From Linum tenue (lineage: Eukaryota; Streptophyta; Magnoliopsida; Malpighiales; Linaceae), in contig CAMGYJ010000010.1 in the NCBI GenBank assembly GCA_946122785.1, positions 33,025,608 through 33,089,607 of the forward strand: 64,000 nt of DNA, read 5' to 3'. This document shows, piece by piece, positions 54,277-64,000 of this stretch. Positions within the stretch are counted from its first letter, which is position 1. The number at the start of each line of letters is the position of its first letter. The position numbers and the translations under genes were made by a program. The notes below the pieces were generated by a model, which had not been told where the DNA came from, did no database searches, and saw only the letters and a program-made list of their open reading frames with translations.

Positions 54277-55520
54277 GGTGGCTCGTAGTGAGATGGCTTG
54301 AAACCCGGAAAGTACTCGTAGATCCAACACTGTAGAAATGTGAGACAACCAGCCACCCCCCTGGCACCAGCACGAGACGCCTGACCAAGGTATCTGTACA
54401 ACCAAGCAAGTGTACCTGACGCCCAACTGTACTGATCTATCTCCTCCAACTCGTCCAAAAATAGGTTCACCACCGGCCGAACCCTGTCTCTACTCTTGTA
54501 CACAAACAAAGTGGACCCCAACAGCAACAACAAGTACGACTGCGCCTCTGTCACATGTGTCCCGTTCACCTGCAAGTATCTGGACGCCATCTCCGCAAGA
54601 AAACCACCCTTCTCGTACCACTTACCCCTATTACCATATCCAGGGGCCTCTGAACGACCACTCAACTGCTCCGAGTTCATCCCAAGAAGCACACACAAAC
54701 CCACCTCCGGATGGTCAAGCTGCGCAGAAGTCCTACTCATCAGTCGTCCCTCAACAGGAATCTGCAGTAAGTACTGAACATCGTGGAGGAGGATCGTCAT
54801 CCCTCCAAAAGGCAAGTGGAAGGTGTTCGTGTCTGGCTGCCACCTCTCCACAAAAGCTGAGATCAAAGCCTCGTCAATCGCTATCTTGCGGAACATAGAG
54901 TAGATCAGGTGCTAGAGACCTGACTGCCGAACCAGATCCTCCGCCTCAACATGACTAAACACGTAGCTACCCAGATAATCAACCGCCGATGTACGGCTGT
55001 AGCAACTGATGACCCCTCGATCTCCAACCCCCGTCCAAAGCGCATAGGAAGCGTGGCCACGGAAGCTCCTAATGAGGCTAGGATCCGTAGGTCCACCAGG
55101 ACACTCACCAACAAGCTCCCACGGTGGAGGACCACTCGAACGTCCTCCCCTACTCCGTCCAGTCCCCGAGCTCTCTGTCTTCTCACGAGCACGTGGTACG
55201 AACCGCCCAGCTCGGTCCCTATACATAGCAGGACGTGATGTTGCCGTACAAGACGACACTCGTCCAAGTCCACGCGTAGGTGGAGGGACCTCGATATCCT
55301 CATCAGTATCGTCCTCATCAAACTCAGCCGAGACCACTCTCGATGTAGCACCCTGGTTCCTCCCGTGGGAACCAGACGCCCGTGATGCCGAACGAGCAAC
55401 TACAGTAGGAGCCTCTAATTCATTCTCCCCTAAATTTGCCTCTGACTGATGTCCAATATCTCGAGAGCGCTTCTTCTCCTTATTCTTCTTAGGCACCTTC
55501 CTTCGTGTTGATGCATCAAC

Positions 55521-55686
55521 AATCCTACCATTGAACTATTGGTTGTATTTTGATCTTGTTGGAGTTCAAACTCCCCTATTAGTAATCAATTAAGGGTTTG
55601 AGCGCCCCTATGCGCTCTGGTTTTACCAAAAAAAAAAAACATGCATACACCTATTACAAAAAAAAAAAAAAAATCCTACCATTGAA
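55521..55686 (+). mobile_element. Short LINE/SINE-type insertion with 15 bp TSD and double A-tail
   Basis: AATCCTACCATTGAA at 55521-55535 and 55672-55686 flanks a 136 bp insert. It ends GCGCTCTGGTTTTACC(A)n, then ACATGCATACACCTATTAC and a second A-run. A 3' A-tail and a 15 bp duplication indicate target-primed reverse transcription. It is too short to code and could be a 5'-truncated LINE end or a SINE. It lies about 40 bases upstream of the PMD start. Confidence 0.85.
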
Positions 55687-55759
55687 TCTATGCAACTCAC
55701 TCCCACTCGCATCATCCATATCTAATAATCTACAAATTTACACAATATCATACTTAGAT

Positions 55760-56050
55760 GCGCACTAATTAATTAAATTTCTATTAACTAATATACTATT
55801 CATATTAATTGTTAATTAATCACAAGTTAATTAATTTTCTATTAACTAATGTACTGAATATTAACATTAATTGTTAAATCAATTCTTAATTAATTAATTT
55901 TCTATTAACTAATATAAGTAATTAAACATGCATACACCTATTACAAAAAAAAACATTTATACACCAACTTAAATAAATATTAACACTAATTGCTAATTTC
56001 TATTAACTAATTAATTAAATTTTTATTAACTAATTACTTAACATATTTAA
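55760..56050. repeat. AT-rich imperfect repeats (TTTCTATTAACTAAT)
   Basis: Five or so copies of TTTCTATTAACTAAT and TTAATTAATT variants, with AACATTAATTGTTAA between. The sequence ACATGCATACACCTATTAC occurs here too (55926-55944). No coding signal. Confidence 0.8.
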
Positions 56051-56055
56051 TTAAA

Positions 56056-56460
56056 TTAAATGCAAAAACCGGGCGGGTCGGAAAAAAATTGCGGCCGGTG
56101 TGCCGCCGGGCCGAAAAAAATTTGTGGCCGGTACGCCGTCGGGCCGAAAATATTTTGTGCCCGGTGAGCCGCCGGGCCAAAAATCTTTTGCGGCAGGTGC
56201 GACGCCCGGCCGAAAATCTTTTTCGGCCCGATGTCACCCCGACCGCAATTTGTTTTCGGCCGGCCGACGAACACGCCGCCGGAAAAATTTCGGCCGGCGT
56301 GTTCGACGACTGGCCAAAAAAATTTGCGGCCGCGGCGACGCCGTGCCGAAAGAAATTTTCGGCTGGGCGTCGCACCGGCCGAAAATTTCTTTCGACTCGG
56401 CGGCGTTCAGGCCACAAATTTTTTTTCGGCCCGTCGTGTTTTTCGCCGGAAAACTGGAAA
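56056..56460. repeat. GC-rich palindromic subterminal block, right end of composite MULE
   Basis: Repeated GGCCGAAAATTTT/AAAATTTCGGCC-type units in both orientations. They centre on a hairpin at about 56265-56305, where CGAACACGCCG pairs with CGGCGTGTTCG. It mirrors the GC-rich hairpin at the left end (31093-31330). Open frames here are composition artefacts. Confidence 0.85.
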
Positions 56461-56654
56461 ACTTGCCGGAAAATTGGAAAACTTGCCGGAAAAAGTAAAC
56501 TTACTTGTTTTCCGACGATTGAGGACGACGGGAGGTTGGCCGGCGACGGAGGAACGGTTTTTGTTGGAATGAGTCAAATGTTAATGGTATCCGAATTTAT
56601 AGAATGAAAGGAAGGGAAGGAAGGGAAAATTCAAATTTTGAATTCAAATTTTTT

Positions 56655-56705
56655 TTTTTAGTTGGCGACAAATAGCAATTTGGTTGGCGGCAAATAGCCG
56701 TTCAC
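56655..56705 (-). repeat. Right terminal repeat of the composite MULE, motif in two copies
   Basis: Inverted, it reads GGCTATTTGCCGCCAACC and then TTGCTATTTGTCGCCAACT(A)n. The inner copy aligns best with the left end at 30836-30862. Confidence 0.65.
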
Positions 56706-56986
56706 AAAGATAATCGTTCCGTCCTTTCTTATTATATGACATGCGATGGAAGGTACGGTTTTAGCCCTCTTTTGCTCTAAGTGTCGTTTAGTCTTCTCTG
56801 CAACTAATCCGTTCAACATAAGCAAGGGCTACAAGAGTTTAAACCTACAAAAACCTAATCCCTAATGCTGACTCGACCCTTAGTCCTGCGTGGCCCTCCA
56901 AGCTATCATTCTTTGATTAAATAAAAGCCACATCAACAATTTAACGGAGAAATTTAACAGTGTCTTAACGAGAATGACATAAATAC
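56706..56986. other. Intergenic DNA
   Basis: No gene or known repeat recognised between the composite MULE and the Tourist-like MITE. Confidence 0.4.
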
Positions 56987-56989
56987 TAA

Positions 56990-57468
56990 GAAGTCGTTTG
57001 CTTGTAGGATTTTCATCAAGGATTTTTTATCAAAATCTCACATTCATGGGATTATGCACAAAGTCCATGTTTGTTGTTAAAGTGATGTTGGATTATGGTC
57101 TGTGGACCCCACGCATGTTGGGTCAAAATCCGTGGGGTCCACGGATTATAAAATCTTACCTATTTGGTTGGGATTTTGTGGGAGGCTAAAATCCATGATG
57201 GTAAATGACAAGTCTATCCTTATCTCTTTCCAATATTCCTATATGGAACCTTAATGACACAAATCATTAAGGATACAATTGTAAATTCATCATATAATTA
57301 ATAAATCCCAAGGACAAAAGTCCAATATGAAATCCAACAAACAAACAAGAAATTCTTAAAATCTAACACAAATCCAAAGTGACAAAATCGCACATAATCC
57401 TTCAATCATAAAATTCAAGGTTTAAACTAAATCCTTCATTTTTTAAAATCCTACAAGCAAACGACCTC
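56990..57468. mobile_element. Tourist-like MITE, intact ends
   Basis: Left end GAAGTCGTTTGCTTGTAGGA; inverted right end GAGGTCGTTTGCTTGTAGGA. Target duplication TAA at 56987-56989 and 57469-57471, as in PIF/Harbinger elements. It is 479 bp long, with the internal paired motif AATCCGTGGGGTCCACGGAT (57128-57147). No transposase. Confidence 0.9.
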
Positions 57469-57471
57469 TAA

Positions 57472-57786
57472 CTTTGTATTATTTAGGCAAGTTGAGTGCT
57501 TTAGTTGTATCAATAGTGAGTTTTGTGTTCAAGTTGCATTATATAACAAAGTTCAGTGGCCACTTTTGTATTTAACCCTGCATAGCTTTCTAGCCATTGT
57601 TGCACTTCTCCATAAGGCAATCTTGAAAAACTAATTCTGCTGAGCTAAACACCTTCATTTTCTTTCTCTTTCCATTTTTAGCAACACTGATTGTGCAATC
57701 GCTTATTTCGTCCAACAAAAGGGTTTTCCAGTTAGGAAAATACGAATTGGGGTTCTCTCATCCCAGTTCGATTTTTTGGTCGACAT
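57472..57786. other. Intergenic DNA
   Basis: AT-rich sequence without a recognisable gene, between two Tourist-like MITEs. Confidence 0.4.
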
Positions 57787-57931
57787 TAAGGGATCGTTTG
57801 CTTGTTGGATTTGAAAATGAAGATTTTGAGTTTTGAAAACCTTTGAATTTATGATGGATTGTTGCATTTTGTATTTGAAAGATAACATTGTTAATGACAA
57901 AACAAAAACCAAAACTGGAAACTTGCTGAAT

Positions 57932-59506
57932 ATGAGTATCTCAACCTCGGTTCCCGCCGGCGAGCCAATTGCGGTGCGGCCCCCAGATCCTGGAGGGTCC
58001 TTCCGAGACGTACTATTAGGCCGCCGTGCGTCACCCCCTTCCTCAATGTCCACTGAGTTTTCCCTGGATACGTCAGTTTTAGATCAAGTGCAGATTGTAT
58101 TCGAAGATGGAAACAAACTGAAGCCGATTCTGCAGATTACGGAGTCCCTGGTAACGGAGGGCTGTGGCGAATGGAAGAATGCTCTTATTGTCAAACCATA
58201 TGGTTATCCTGTTGGTTATTACACTCTCGTTAATAGACTCCATTCACTTTGGAAACCTGCTGGGGGTCTTGAGATAACGGAGTTGGGTAATGGTTTTTCG
58301 GCGGCAAAATTTGACGACCCCGAGGATTCGACGAGAGTTTTAGCAGGAGGGCCTTACATTGTGGCAGGTAACTTTCTTGCAATTCAACTGTGGAGGCCGG
58401 GATTTGACCCTTCTACTGCTCGCATCTCCACGTTGCTTACGTGGGTGCAATTCACCCACATGCCAATGGAATACTACAGAGACGAGATCCTGTATAAGCT
58501 AGCAACTTGCGTCGGCCGCCCAGTTCGACTAGATCGCCAAACTGCGATGGCAACAAGGGGTCGCTTTGCTAGAGTTTGTGTAGAGTTGAATTTGGATGAA
58601 CCGCTCGTGCCACAGGTGTGGGTTGCTAATGCATGGCGAGACATTGCCTACGAGGCATTACCGGCAGTTTGTTCTGGATGTGGAAGAGCAGGGTACTCTG
58701 TTCAAGCCTGTAGGTTTGCTACAGCTGCCAAAAACCCTCTGGTAGACATGCCCAACAACACCTCGTCACAGATAGCAAAACAAATAACAAGTGCTGCGCA
58801 AGATTCGGACTTGCGTTCCGCCCAAGCCAGCATTGATGGGGAGTCTAGCAATTTCTTCGGAGATTGGATGGTTGCTTCCAGGAGACATCCACGACCAAAA
58901 AAGGCAGAGAAATTAACGGAGAAGAATGGTCCAAGAATTCAAAAGAAGCCACCAGGATCGGGAAATTCTTTTGCCCCACTAGCTCAAATTCCAGCAACTT
59001 CAAAGCCAACAATCACTGCTACCACTCGCCAGGACCACAAGGAAAAATCAGGGGAGAGGCAGATCCCCCCGATGAGCCCAACTGGCCCGGCATCGTCCCC
59101 ACCGGAGTTGGTGATCCCTAGCTCGGCCATCTCGACGATGACGCATTCTCAGGGCGGTGCAATTAAGGCGACCTCCCCACCCATCCCAACTGCGCACGCG
59201 CCTACTCTGTCTCTGTCGGTGCCAGATTTCAGATCTCAATCATGTGATTTAATACCCCCATCGCAAACCCACTCCGTTAGTCAAGAGATGTCGGGCCAGC
59301 ATTTGGGTGATAATACTGAGGAATCGTTAGCCCATTCATCCATGATTATTGACCAAGGCCCGGAGACAAAGAAACATGTCCAAGGAGAAGTTTCAGGTGG
59401 TATTGGTGTACGCAGACCCACAAGTCCATCGACGGAGCTCATTAACAAAGCCCACCGTTTGCACCGTAGCAGAAGCCCAGTTCGTGGCTTCGCCCAAGAG
59501 AGATAG
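57932..59506 (+). CDS. LINE-B ORF1 (gag-like, DUF4283 type)
   Basis: 524 codons from MSISTSVPAGEP. An in-frame methionine at 57833 lies in the MITE upstream of the LINE and is not its start. Residues about 50-200 show the DUF4283/RRM-like region of plant L1 ORF1, with LEITELGNGFSAAKFDDPED and WVQFTHMPMEYY. A zinc knuckle near residue 247 reads CSGCGRAGYSVQAC, where the usual His (GH) is Tyr. The C-terminal third is rich in Pro/Ser/Thr, without a domain. The protein is expected to bind the LINE RNA. The His-to-Tyr change may impair the knuckle. Confidence 0.88.
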   Translation: MSISTSVPAGEPIAVRPPDPGGSFRDVLLGRRASPPSSMSTEFSLDTSVLDQVQIVFEDGNKLKPILQITESLVTEGCGEWKNALIVKPYGYPVGYYTLVNRLHSLWKPAGGLEITELGNGFSAAKFDDPEDSTRVLAGGPYIVAGNFLAIQLWRPGFDPSTARISTLLTWVQFTHMPMEYYRDEILYKLATCVGRPVRLDRQTAMATRGRFARVCVELNLDEPLVPQVWVANAWRDIAYEALPAVCSGCGRAGYSVQACRFATAAKNPLVDMPNNTSSQIAKQITSAAQDSDLRSAQASIDGESSNFFGDWMVASRRHPRPKKAEKLTEKNGPRIQKKPPGSGNSFAPLAQIPATSKPTITATTRQDHKEKSGERQIPPMSPTGPASSPPELVIPSSAISTMTHSQGGAIKATSPPIPTAHAPTLSLSVPDFRSQSCDLIPPSQTHSVSQEMSGQHLGDNTEESLAHSSMIIDQGPETKKHVQGEVSGGIGVRRPTSPSTELINKAHRLHRSRSPVRGFAQER

Positions 59507-59550
59507 TCAACTGACCCAACAAGGGTGCAGGTTCCTTCTGTACATATTTA

Positions 59551-62500
59551 ATGGATTTAAATATTATGGTTTGGAATTCTCGTGGTGCGGCTAATCTAGC
59601 CTTCCGTAGGAATTTTTCTGATTTTGTCCGGCGAAATAGAGTGAATTTGGCAGTTATCCTGGAACCTAGGGTCTCCGGCGTGAAAGCAGATGATATTATC
59701 TCAGAATTCCCTTTCACAAATAAGTCCAGAGTAGAAGCGAGTGGGAGAGCTGGTGGGATTTGGGCGATGTGGAATGACGGCCATTTCTCCTTCTCCGTCC
59801 TCAACTCTTCCTCGCAAGCTGTACACATGTTAGTGTCGGCACCGGACACCCAACCTTGGATTTTCACTGCTGTATATGCACGCCCAGATCCAGCCCGGAG
59901 GTCTCGATTATGGCGCCAACTTCTAGAGTTTGCTAAAGATAACACTCTCCCTTGGCTGCTCATGGGAGATCTCAACGAAATAGCCAGTCCGTCAGAGAGA
60001 AAAGGTGGGTCTCCCACTGGAATGCCGTCACGCTTCCCCCTCCTTGACAACCTGAATGAGTGTGGCTTAGTTGACCTTGGATACCAAGGACCCCCATTTA
60101 CTTGGTATCGCAAGGATATACGATTTGGTATCCTGCAAGAGCGACTCGACCGTGCAGTTGGAAATGTGGAATGGCGTTTGTTGTTCCCGGAAGCTTCCGT
60201 CTCCCACTTGCCAAGAGTAAGCTCAGATCACTGCCCTCTGCTTCTAAACGTGGACGGCATTGTTCATCCCCCAACAAACAAACCTTTTCGCTTTGAAGCT
60301 ATTTGGTTGTCGGATAACAGGTATGAGGAAGTGGTGATAAATAGCATCGAGAACAACCTTGGAAATTCTATTGCAGCCCTAGACCAATTGAAGCTGGACT
60401 CAGCGGTCTGGAACAGAGAGCATTTTGGCAATCTTTTCAGGAAAAAGAGACATATATTAGGTCGTTTAAAAGGAATTGAGAGAGAGCTTGCAGCTAGACC
60501 AACTGAAGCAGCTTGGAGATTGCAGAAACAACTTGCACTTGAATTTTCCCAAGTACTACAACAGGAGGAGACTTTCTGGCTCCAAAAATCGCGGCTACAG
60601 TGGCTCATAGCAGGTGACAAATGTACTGGTTACTTTCATGCCACTGCTAAGATACGTCGCAAAAGGAACCGAATTGAATGTTTAAAAGTCCAAGGTGACG
60701 AGTGGTGTAGAGATATTGCAGTGTTAAGGAAGGCAGCGGTGGAGTATTTTACTTCTCTGTTCTCATGCACTGATCAGAATGGAGGGTTCATGAATGAAGC
60801 AAGGCAGCTCCCCCATCCCCGACTAAATGATATTGCAACAAGTGAAATGATGAAGAGTGTTACAAAAGAAGAAGTGTGGGCTGCAGTTAAGTCGATGAAA
60901 CCATTAAAGGCACCCGGGCCTGATGGTTTTCCACCCATCTTTTATCATCAAATGTGGCACTTAATAGGCGACATGGTCTCCAATTTTGTGGAGGAGGCCT
61001 TAAGAACAGGGAGTTTCCACCCCAAGGTAGCACAAATCTATTTGGTGCTTATCCCTAAGGTTCAACACCCAGAGGATTATGCTGCATTTCGTCCCATCTC
61101 TCTTTGCAATGTGTTGTACAAGATCCTTACCAAGGTCCTCACCCGAAGACTTCGACCGTTCCTCCTAGATATTATTGGCCCGTATCAGAATAGCTTTCTT
61201 CCGGGACGGTCGACTCATGATAACATTATTGTTGCCCAAGAAACCATTTTCAGCATTAAGAAGCGACGAGGTAGGGAAGCTTGCTTGGCAGCTAAAATCG
61301 ATCTAGAGAAGGCTTATGATAGAGTTAATTGGGATTTCCTAGAGGATACCCTTCATTTCTTTGGATTCCCGGAGCACTGGACCAAGCTGATTCTGTTTTG
61401 TGTTAAGAGCTCATCAGTGTCTATCCTTTTCAATGGCGAGCCAACTGAGCCATTTCGACCAACACGAGGGCTTCGTCAAGGTGATCCTCTCTCACCATAC
61501 CTATTCACTTTGTGTATGGAAAGACTTTCTCTTATGATCCTCTAACAGGAGCAATTAGGTCTCTGGAAACCGGTAAAAATCAGCAGACAAGGACCCCCTC
61601 TTTCTCACCTCTTTTTTGCGGATGATTTACTCATCTTCGGAAAAGCCTCTATCCAACAAGCTGAGATTATTCGAGATACCATTGAGAGATTTTGCAGCAT
61701 GTCTGGACAGAAAGTTAATATACTGAAATCCACCATGTTCATCTCTTCTGGAGCTAGTTTGGAGGTTAGAAACCAATTGAAGCAAGTGACTGGTTTCAGG
61801 GTCACAGAAAATCTAGGGCGGTATTTGGGAGTCCCTCTTGTTCATGGGAGGGTAACTAAGGAACTCTACCGTCCGCTTCTCGATCGAGTTCAAAGTCGTC
61901 TGGCAGGATGGAAAGTCAAGCTGTTGTCCGTTGCAGGAAGAGAAACCCTTACACGTTCGACTCTTGAAGCCCAACCAGTCCATATGATGCAAACAATGTG
62001 GCTTCCTTCAACAGTATGCACAACCCTTGATCAAATTAACAGAGGTTTCCTGTGGGGTTCTCATGGGGATACAAGGAAAATGCCCCTGGTGCGGTGGGAA
62101 GTGGTGAGAAATCCCAAGAAGAGTGGAGGTTTGGGGTTAAGGGAAGCTCGCCTAAACAACATAGCGATGCTGGGAAAATTGGTATGGCAACTAATATCTC
62201 AAAAGGATTACTTATGGACTAAAGTTTTATTGGCAAAGTATGGGGGCTTGAATCGCCTACAACAACCAGCTGCAAGGAATGATTCCCCTCATTGGAAAGG
62301 GATTGTCAAGGCTTTTGCTGCCTTACGTCATATGTTCCATTGGCGAATAGGAGACGGGAGAGATGTGCAGTTTTGGACGGATAGATGGCTACCTCAAGGA
62401 GTCTTACTCGACCGAGTGGGAGGGAGGATTCACCAAAGGGATGCGGGACTTTTAGTTCATCAAGTGAAGGATGGATCCGGGGGTTGGGATCTACAAAAGC

Positions 62501-63669
62501 TTCATACTATCCTACCTCCGGATGTGAAACTGGATCTTCTCAGTACCATGTCTCCCCTAACGACATCCACTCCGGACCGTCTTATTTGGGGAGAAACAAG
62601 CAATGGTACCTACACTCCCAAATCGGCTTACTGGGGTCTCTTCTCCTCCACATTCCCCATACCGCCACGTAATTATGATTGGTTATGGGTTTGGAAACTT
62701 AAGGTCCCTCAACGACTTCGATTTTTCTGTTGGCTGGTTCTACATGACAGCATCCCAACTCAAGCTTTCCTGAGTTATCGTCACGTCCCGGTGGATGGAA
62801 AGTGCCCCAGGTGTTTGAGCGTTACTGAATCAAGCCTCCATGCCCTGCGGGATTGTGGTATGATAAAAAGAGCATGGACTGATATAATGCCAGTTGAACT
62901 TACTGACTTCTTTAATTTGAATTTGTCAGAGTGGCTTTGGAGAAATCTAGTTGTAGATGGGAATATAATTTGCCAAGGAATTTCGTGGATGGCCTGGTTT
63001 GCTGGAATTCTCTGGTATGGGTGGAAGATGAGGAATCAGGTGGCTCATGGAGTTAATCAATGTAGTAGAGTCCTCTTTTGGCAGAATTGTCAAAAGTTTG
63101 CCTTGGAGATTGCTAAGCTAATGGACAATGGGGATGAGAACAAGGGTAATGATAGACTGGTTTCATGGAAGGCTCCAGATGTGGGTTGGATAAAAGTCAA
63201 CGTTGATGGGAGTCGTTATGAAGCGAATTGCTCCACTGCGATTGGGGGAGTTTTACGAGATTGCTGTGGGAATTGGATTGCTGGGTTTGCCAATTCCTTT
63301 GGGTTTACCACAATTGTTACTGCCGAGGTACGAGCGATCAGAGATGGTCTCTCCCTCGCTCAATTGCTTGGATATAAAAAAGTCGAAGTTGAGTCCGACT
63401 CGCAGGTGGCCGTTCAACTCATCTGTCAATTAGATACGGAAAATCACCCTTTGGATAATCTACTGAGGGAATGCAGACAACTACTGAAGAACAACGGAGA
63501 GTACATCATCAACCATATCTTCCGAGAAGCAAATGTTGTAGCAGATGCCATGGCAAAGAAGGGGCATGCGATGTTCGGTGGGGAGGAACTTTTCTCATCG
63601 CCTCCGGCAGATATTGTTCATCTGGTGGAGGGCGATATGGCTGGGATTCAATATGCGAGACCAGGGTGA
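59551..63669 (+). pseudogene. LINE-B ORF2, one nonsense codon
   Basis: One frame from MDLNIMVWNSRGAAN to 63669, broken only by TAA at 61543-61545. Endonuclease: WNSRGAAN, GDLNEIASPSERKGG and SDHCPLLL. Reverse transcriptase: NSFLPGRSTHDNI, KIDLEKAYDRVNWDFLE, GLRQGDPLSPYLFTL and catalytic FADDLLIF (about residue 689, just after the stop). The zf-RVT module follows with VPQRLRFFCWLVLHDSIPTQ and CPRCLSVTESSLHALRDC. RNase H at about 1210-1335 has VNVDGSRYE, VTAEVRAIRDGL, VESDSQVAV and NVVADAMAKKGH, all catalytic acids present. The stop falls in the middle of the polymerase, so the product is inactive unless read through. Confidence 0.9.
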
Positions 63670-63967
63670 TGTTCCCCACATGTATTGTTAACCTTTATTA
63701 ATTTCCTTCCGTACGACCAAAAAAAAAGAAAGATAACATTGTTTGTTGAGTTTTTATCATGGATTTAGTTCATTTGGTATTTGGGTCTCAAAAATTTGCC
63801 TTCCATAATGTGATATTTGCAAATACCACATTTCATTTGGTATTTGAAATACGTGGGCCCCACGGATTTGTATACCTCAACAAACAATATTTTTTTATCA
63901 AATACATAATGCTTGGTATTTGGGTGCCAAATACAACACCCAAATCCCACAAGCAAACGACCCCTAA

Positions 63968-64000
63968 GTGTAATTGGGGCGTGTATGTGACCCATTTTGT
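63968..64000. other. Window end
   Basis: Only flanking DNA after the TAA duplication; nothing recognisable. Confidence 0.3.

Larger units (their letters stand above)
39939..55496 (-). pseudogene. Plant mobile domain (PMD) protein gene, split by Gypsy-3
   Basis: Minus-strand gene: 55496-54277, then (after Gypsy-3) 40702-40172, an intron of 89 bp (GCG|GTAAGA ... TGTGCAG|CG), and a last exon 40082-39939. It starts MPKKNKEKKRSRD, has a low-complexity Arg/Ser/Gly N-terminal region, and then the PMD with ALISAFVERWQPDTNTFHLP, MTILLHDVQYLLQIPVEG and LAWLYRYLGQASR. After the Gypsy-3 site it continues FFVGPDEAWASRWIG and CLRQFGYRQMVPPPP. Arabidopsis MAIN, MAIL1 and PP7L share this domain, which is also found in transposable elements. 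A TAG in the QSGL*HLIYS segment (about 54911) and a TGA in the last exon make this copy defective. Confidence 0.85.
30832..56705 (+). mobile_element. Composite MULE-type element carrying transposase-OTU and PMD genes
   Basis: The left end (30832) reads GGGGCTTGCTATTTGCCGCC. The right end, inverted from 56705, reads GTGAACGGCTATTTGCCGCC. Both continue CAACC(A)n, and the motif is repeated once more just inside the right end. Between them lie GC-rich palindromic subterminal blocks, a plus-strand transposase-OTU gene and a convergent minus-strand PMD gene. Gypsy-2 and Gypsy-3 were inserted later. Without those two elements it would be about 7.2 kb. The boundaries rest on short inverted ends only. 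A-rich flanks (AAAAATAA, AAAGATAA) give at best a weak target duplication. Confidence 0.65.
57893..63727 (+). mobile_element. LINE-B, near-complete L1-type LINE
   Basis: 5.8 kb with ORF1, ORF2, short UTRs and an A-run (63718-63727). It is flanked by a perfect 16 bp duplication, GAAAGATAACATTGTT, at 57877-57892 and 63728-63743. The 5' UTR is only about 39 bases, so it may be slightly 5'-truncated. The coding frames are open apart from one TAA in ORF2, so this is a fairly recent insertion. Confidence 0.95.
57790..63964. mobile_element. Tourist-like MITE split by a LINE
   Basis: Left end GGGATCGTTTGCTTGTTGG; inverted right end GGGGTCGTTTGCTTGTGGG. Target duplication TAA at 57787-57789 and 63965-63967. 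The element parts are 57790-57892 and 63744-63964, about 320 bp when the LINE is removed. The interior matches the MITE at 3995-5600 in inverted orientation (CAAATACCACATTTCATTTGG). Confidence 0.92.

Noticed and set aside
54410..55449. Plus-strand Ser/Thr/Pro-rich open frames
   Set aside because: They are antisense to the PMD gene, whose minus-strand frame has clear domain motifs.
56034..56607. Arg/Pro/Ala-rich open frames on both strands at the composite MULE's right end
   Set aside because: They are by-products of GC-rich palindromic repeats; the same artefact occurs at 30885-31410.
57833..57931. In-frame N-terminal extension of LINE-B ORF1
   Set aside because: The extension lies in the MITE and target duplication upstream of the LINE; MSISTS at 57932 is the natural start.
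1..64000. tRNA genes near the many TGGTATCAGAGC motifs
   Set aside because: These motifs directly follow LTRs and are primer-binding sites; no cloverleaf could be found around them.

Overview
The window is nuclear DNA from a flowering plant, most likely a eudicot. It is AT-rich, with intron-containing plant-type genes and dense plant transposable elements: Copia and Gypsy LTR retrotransposons, L1-type LINEs, Mutator-like elements (MULEs), hAT and Tourist-like miniature elements, and a TRIM. I cannot name the species. The only host gene that looks intact is a two-exon cytochrome P450 of CYP706 type on the minus strand (21998-23675). Most of the rest is a set of nested insertions whose order can be read from target-site duplications (TSDs).

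Layout. 1-2240: 3' part of a decayed LINE. 2241-5945: AT-rich intergenic DNA with a Tourist-like MITE split by a 1.2 kb long-TIR element. 5946-18779: a second, dead CYP706 copy whose exon 1 is cut open by a Copia fragment (Copia-1). Copia-1 itself holds a gag-protease-only Gypsy element (Gypsy-1, TSD TATGA) and a nearly complete Copia (Copia-2, TSD AAACC). 18780-21997: gene debris, including a vacuolar-sorting-receptor-like exon broken by a 336 bp TRIM, plus two related hAT-type MITEs. 21998-23675: the CYP706 gene. 25886-27344: a Pack-MULE-like element with about 275 bp TIRs. 27695-29935: a decayed MuDR-type transposase.

30832-56705 is best read as one large MULE-type element. Its plus-strand gene joins a FAR1-type zinc finger, a MULE transposase and, after a C-terminal intron, an OTU-type cysteine protease domain. 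A convergent minus-strand gene encodes a plant mobile domain (PMD) protein. Both genes were later split by LTR retrotransposons: a non-autonomous Gypsy (Gypsy-2, 33445-38580, TSD GCAGG) in the transposase-OTU gene, and a 13.6 kb Athila-like element (Gypsy-3, 40703-54276) in the PMD gene. Removing either insert restores the reading frame across its site. Both ends of the composite carry GC-rich palindromic DNA; the left end is a near-perfect hairpin with 112 bp arms.

56990-57468 is an intact Tourist-like MITE. 57790-63964 is a second one, split by a nearly complete L1-type LINE (57893-63727) with a 16 bp TSD. Several element reading frames are broken by single in-frame stops or by one-base differences in homopolymer runs. 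The latter may be decay or residual sequencing error.
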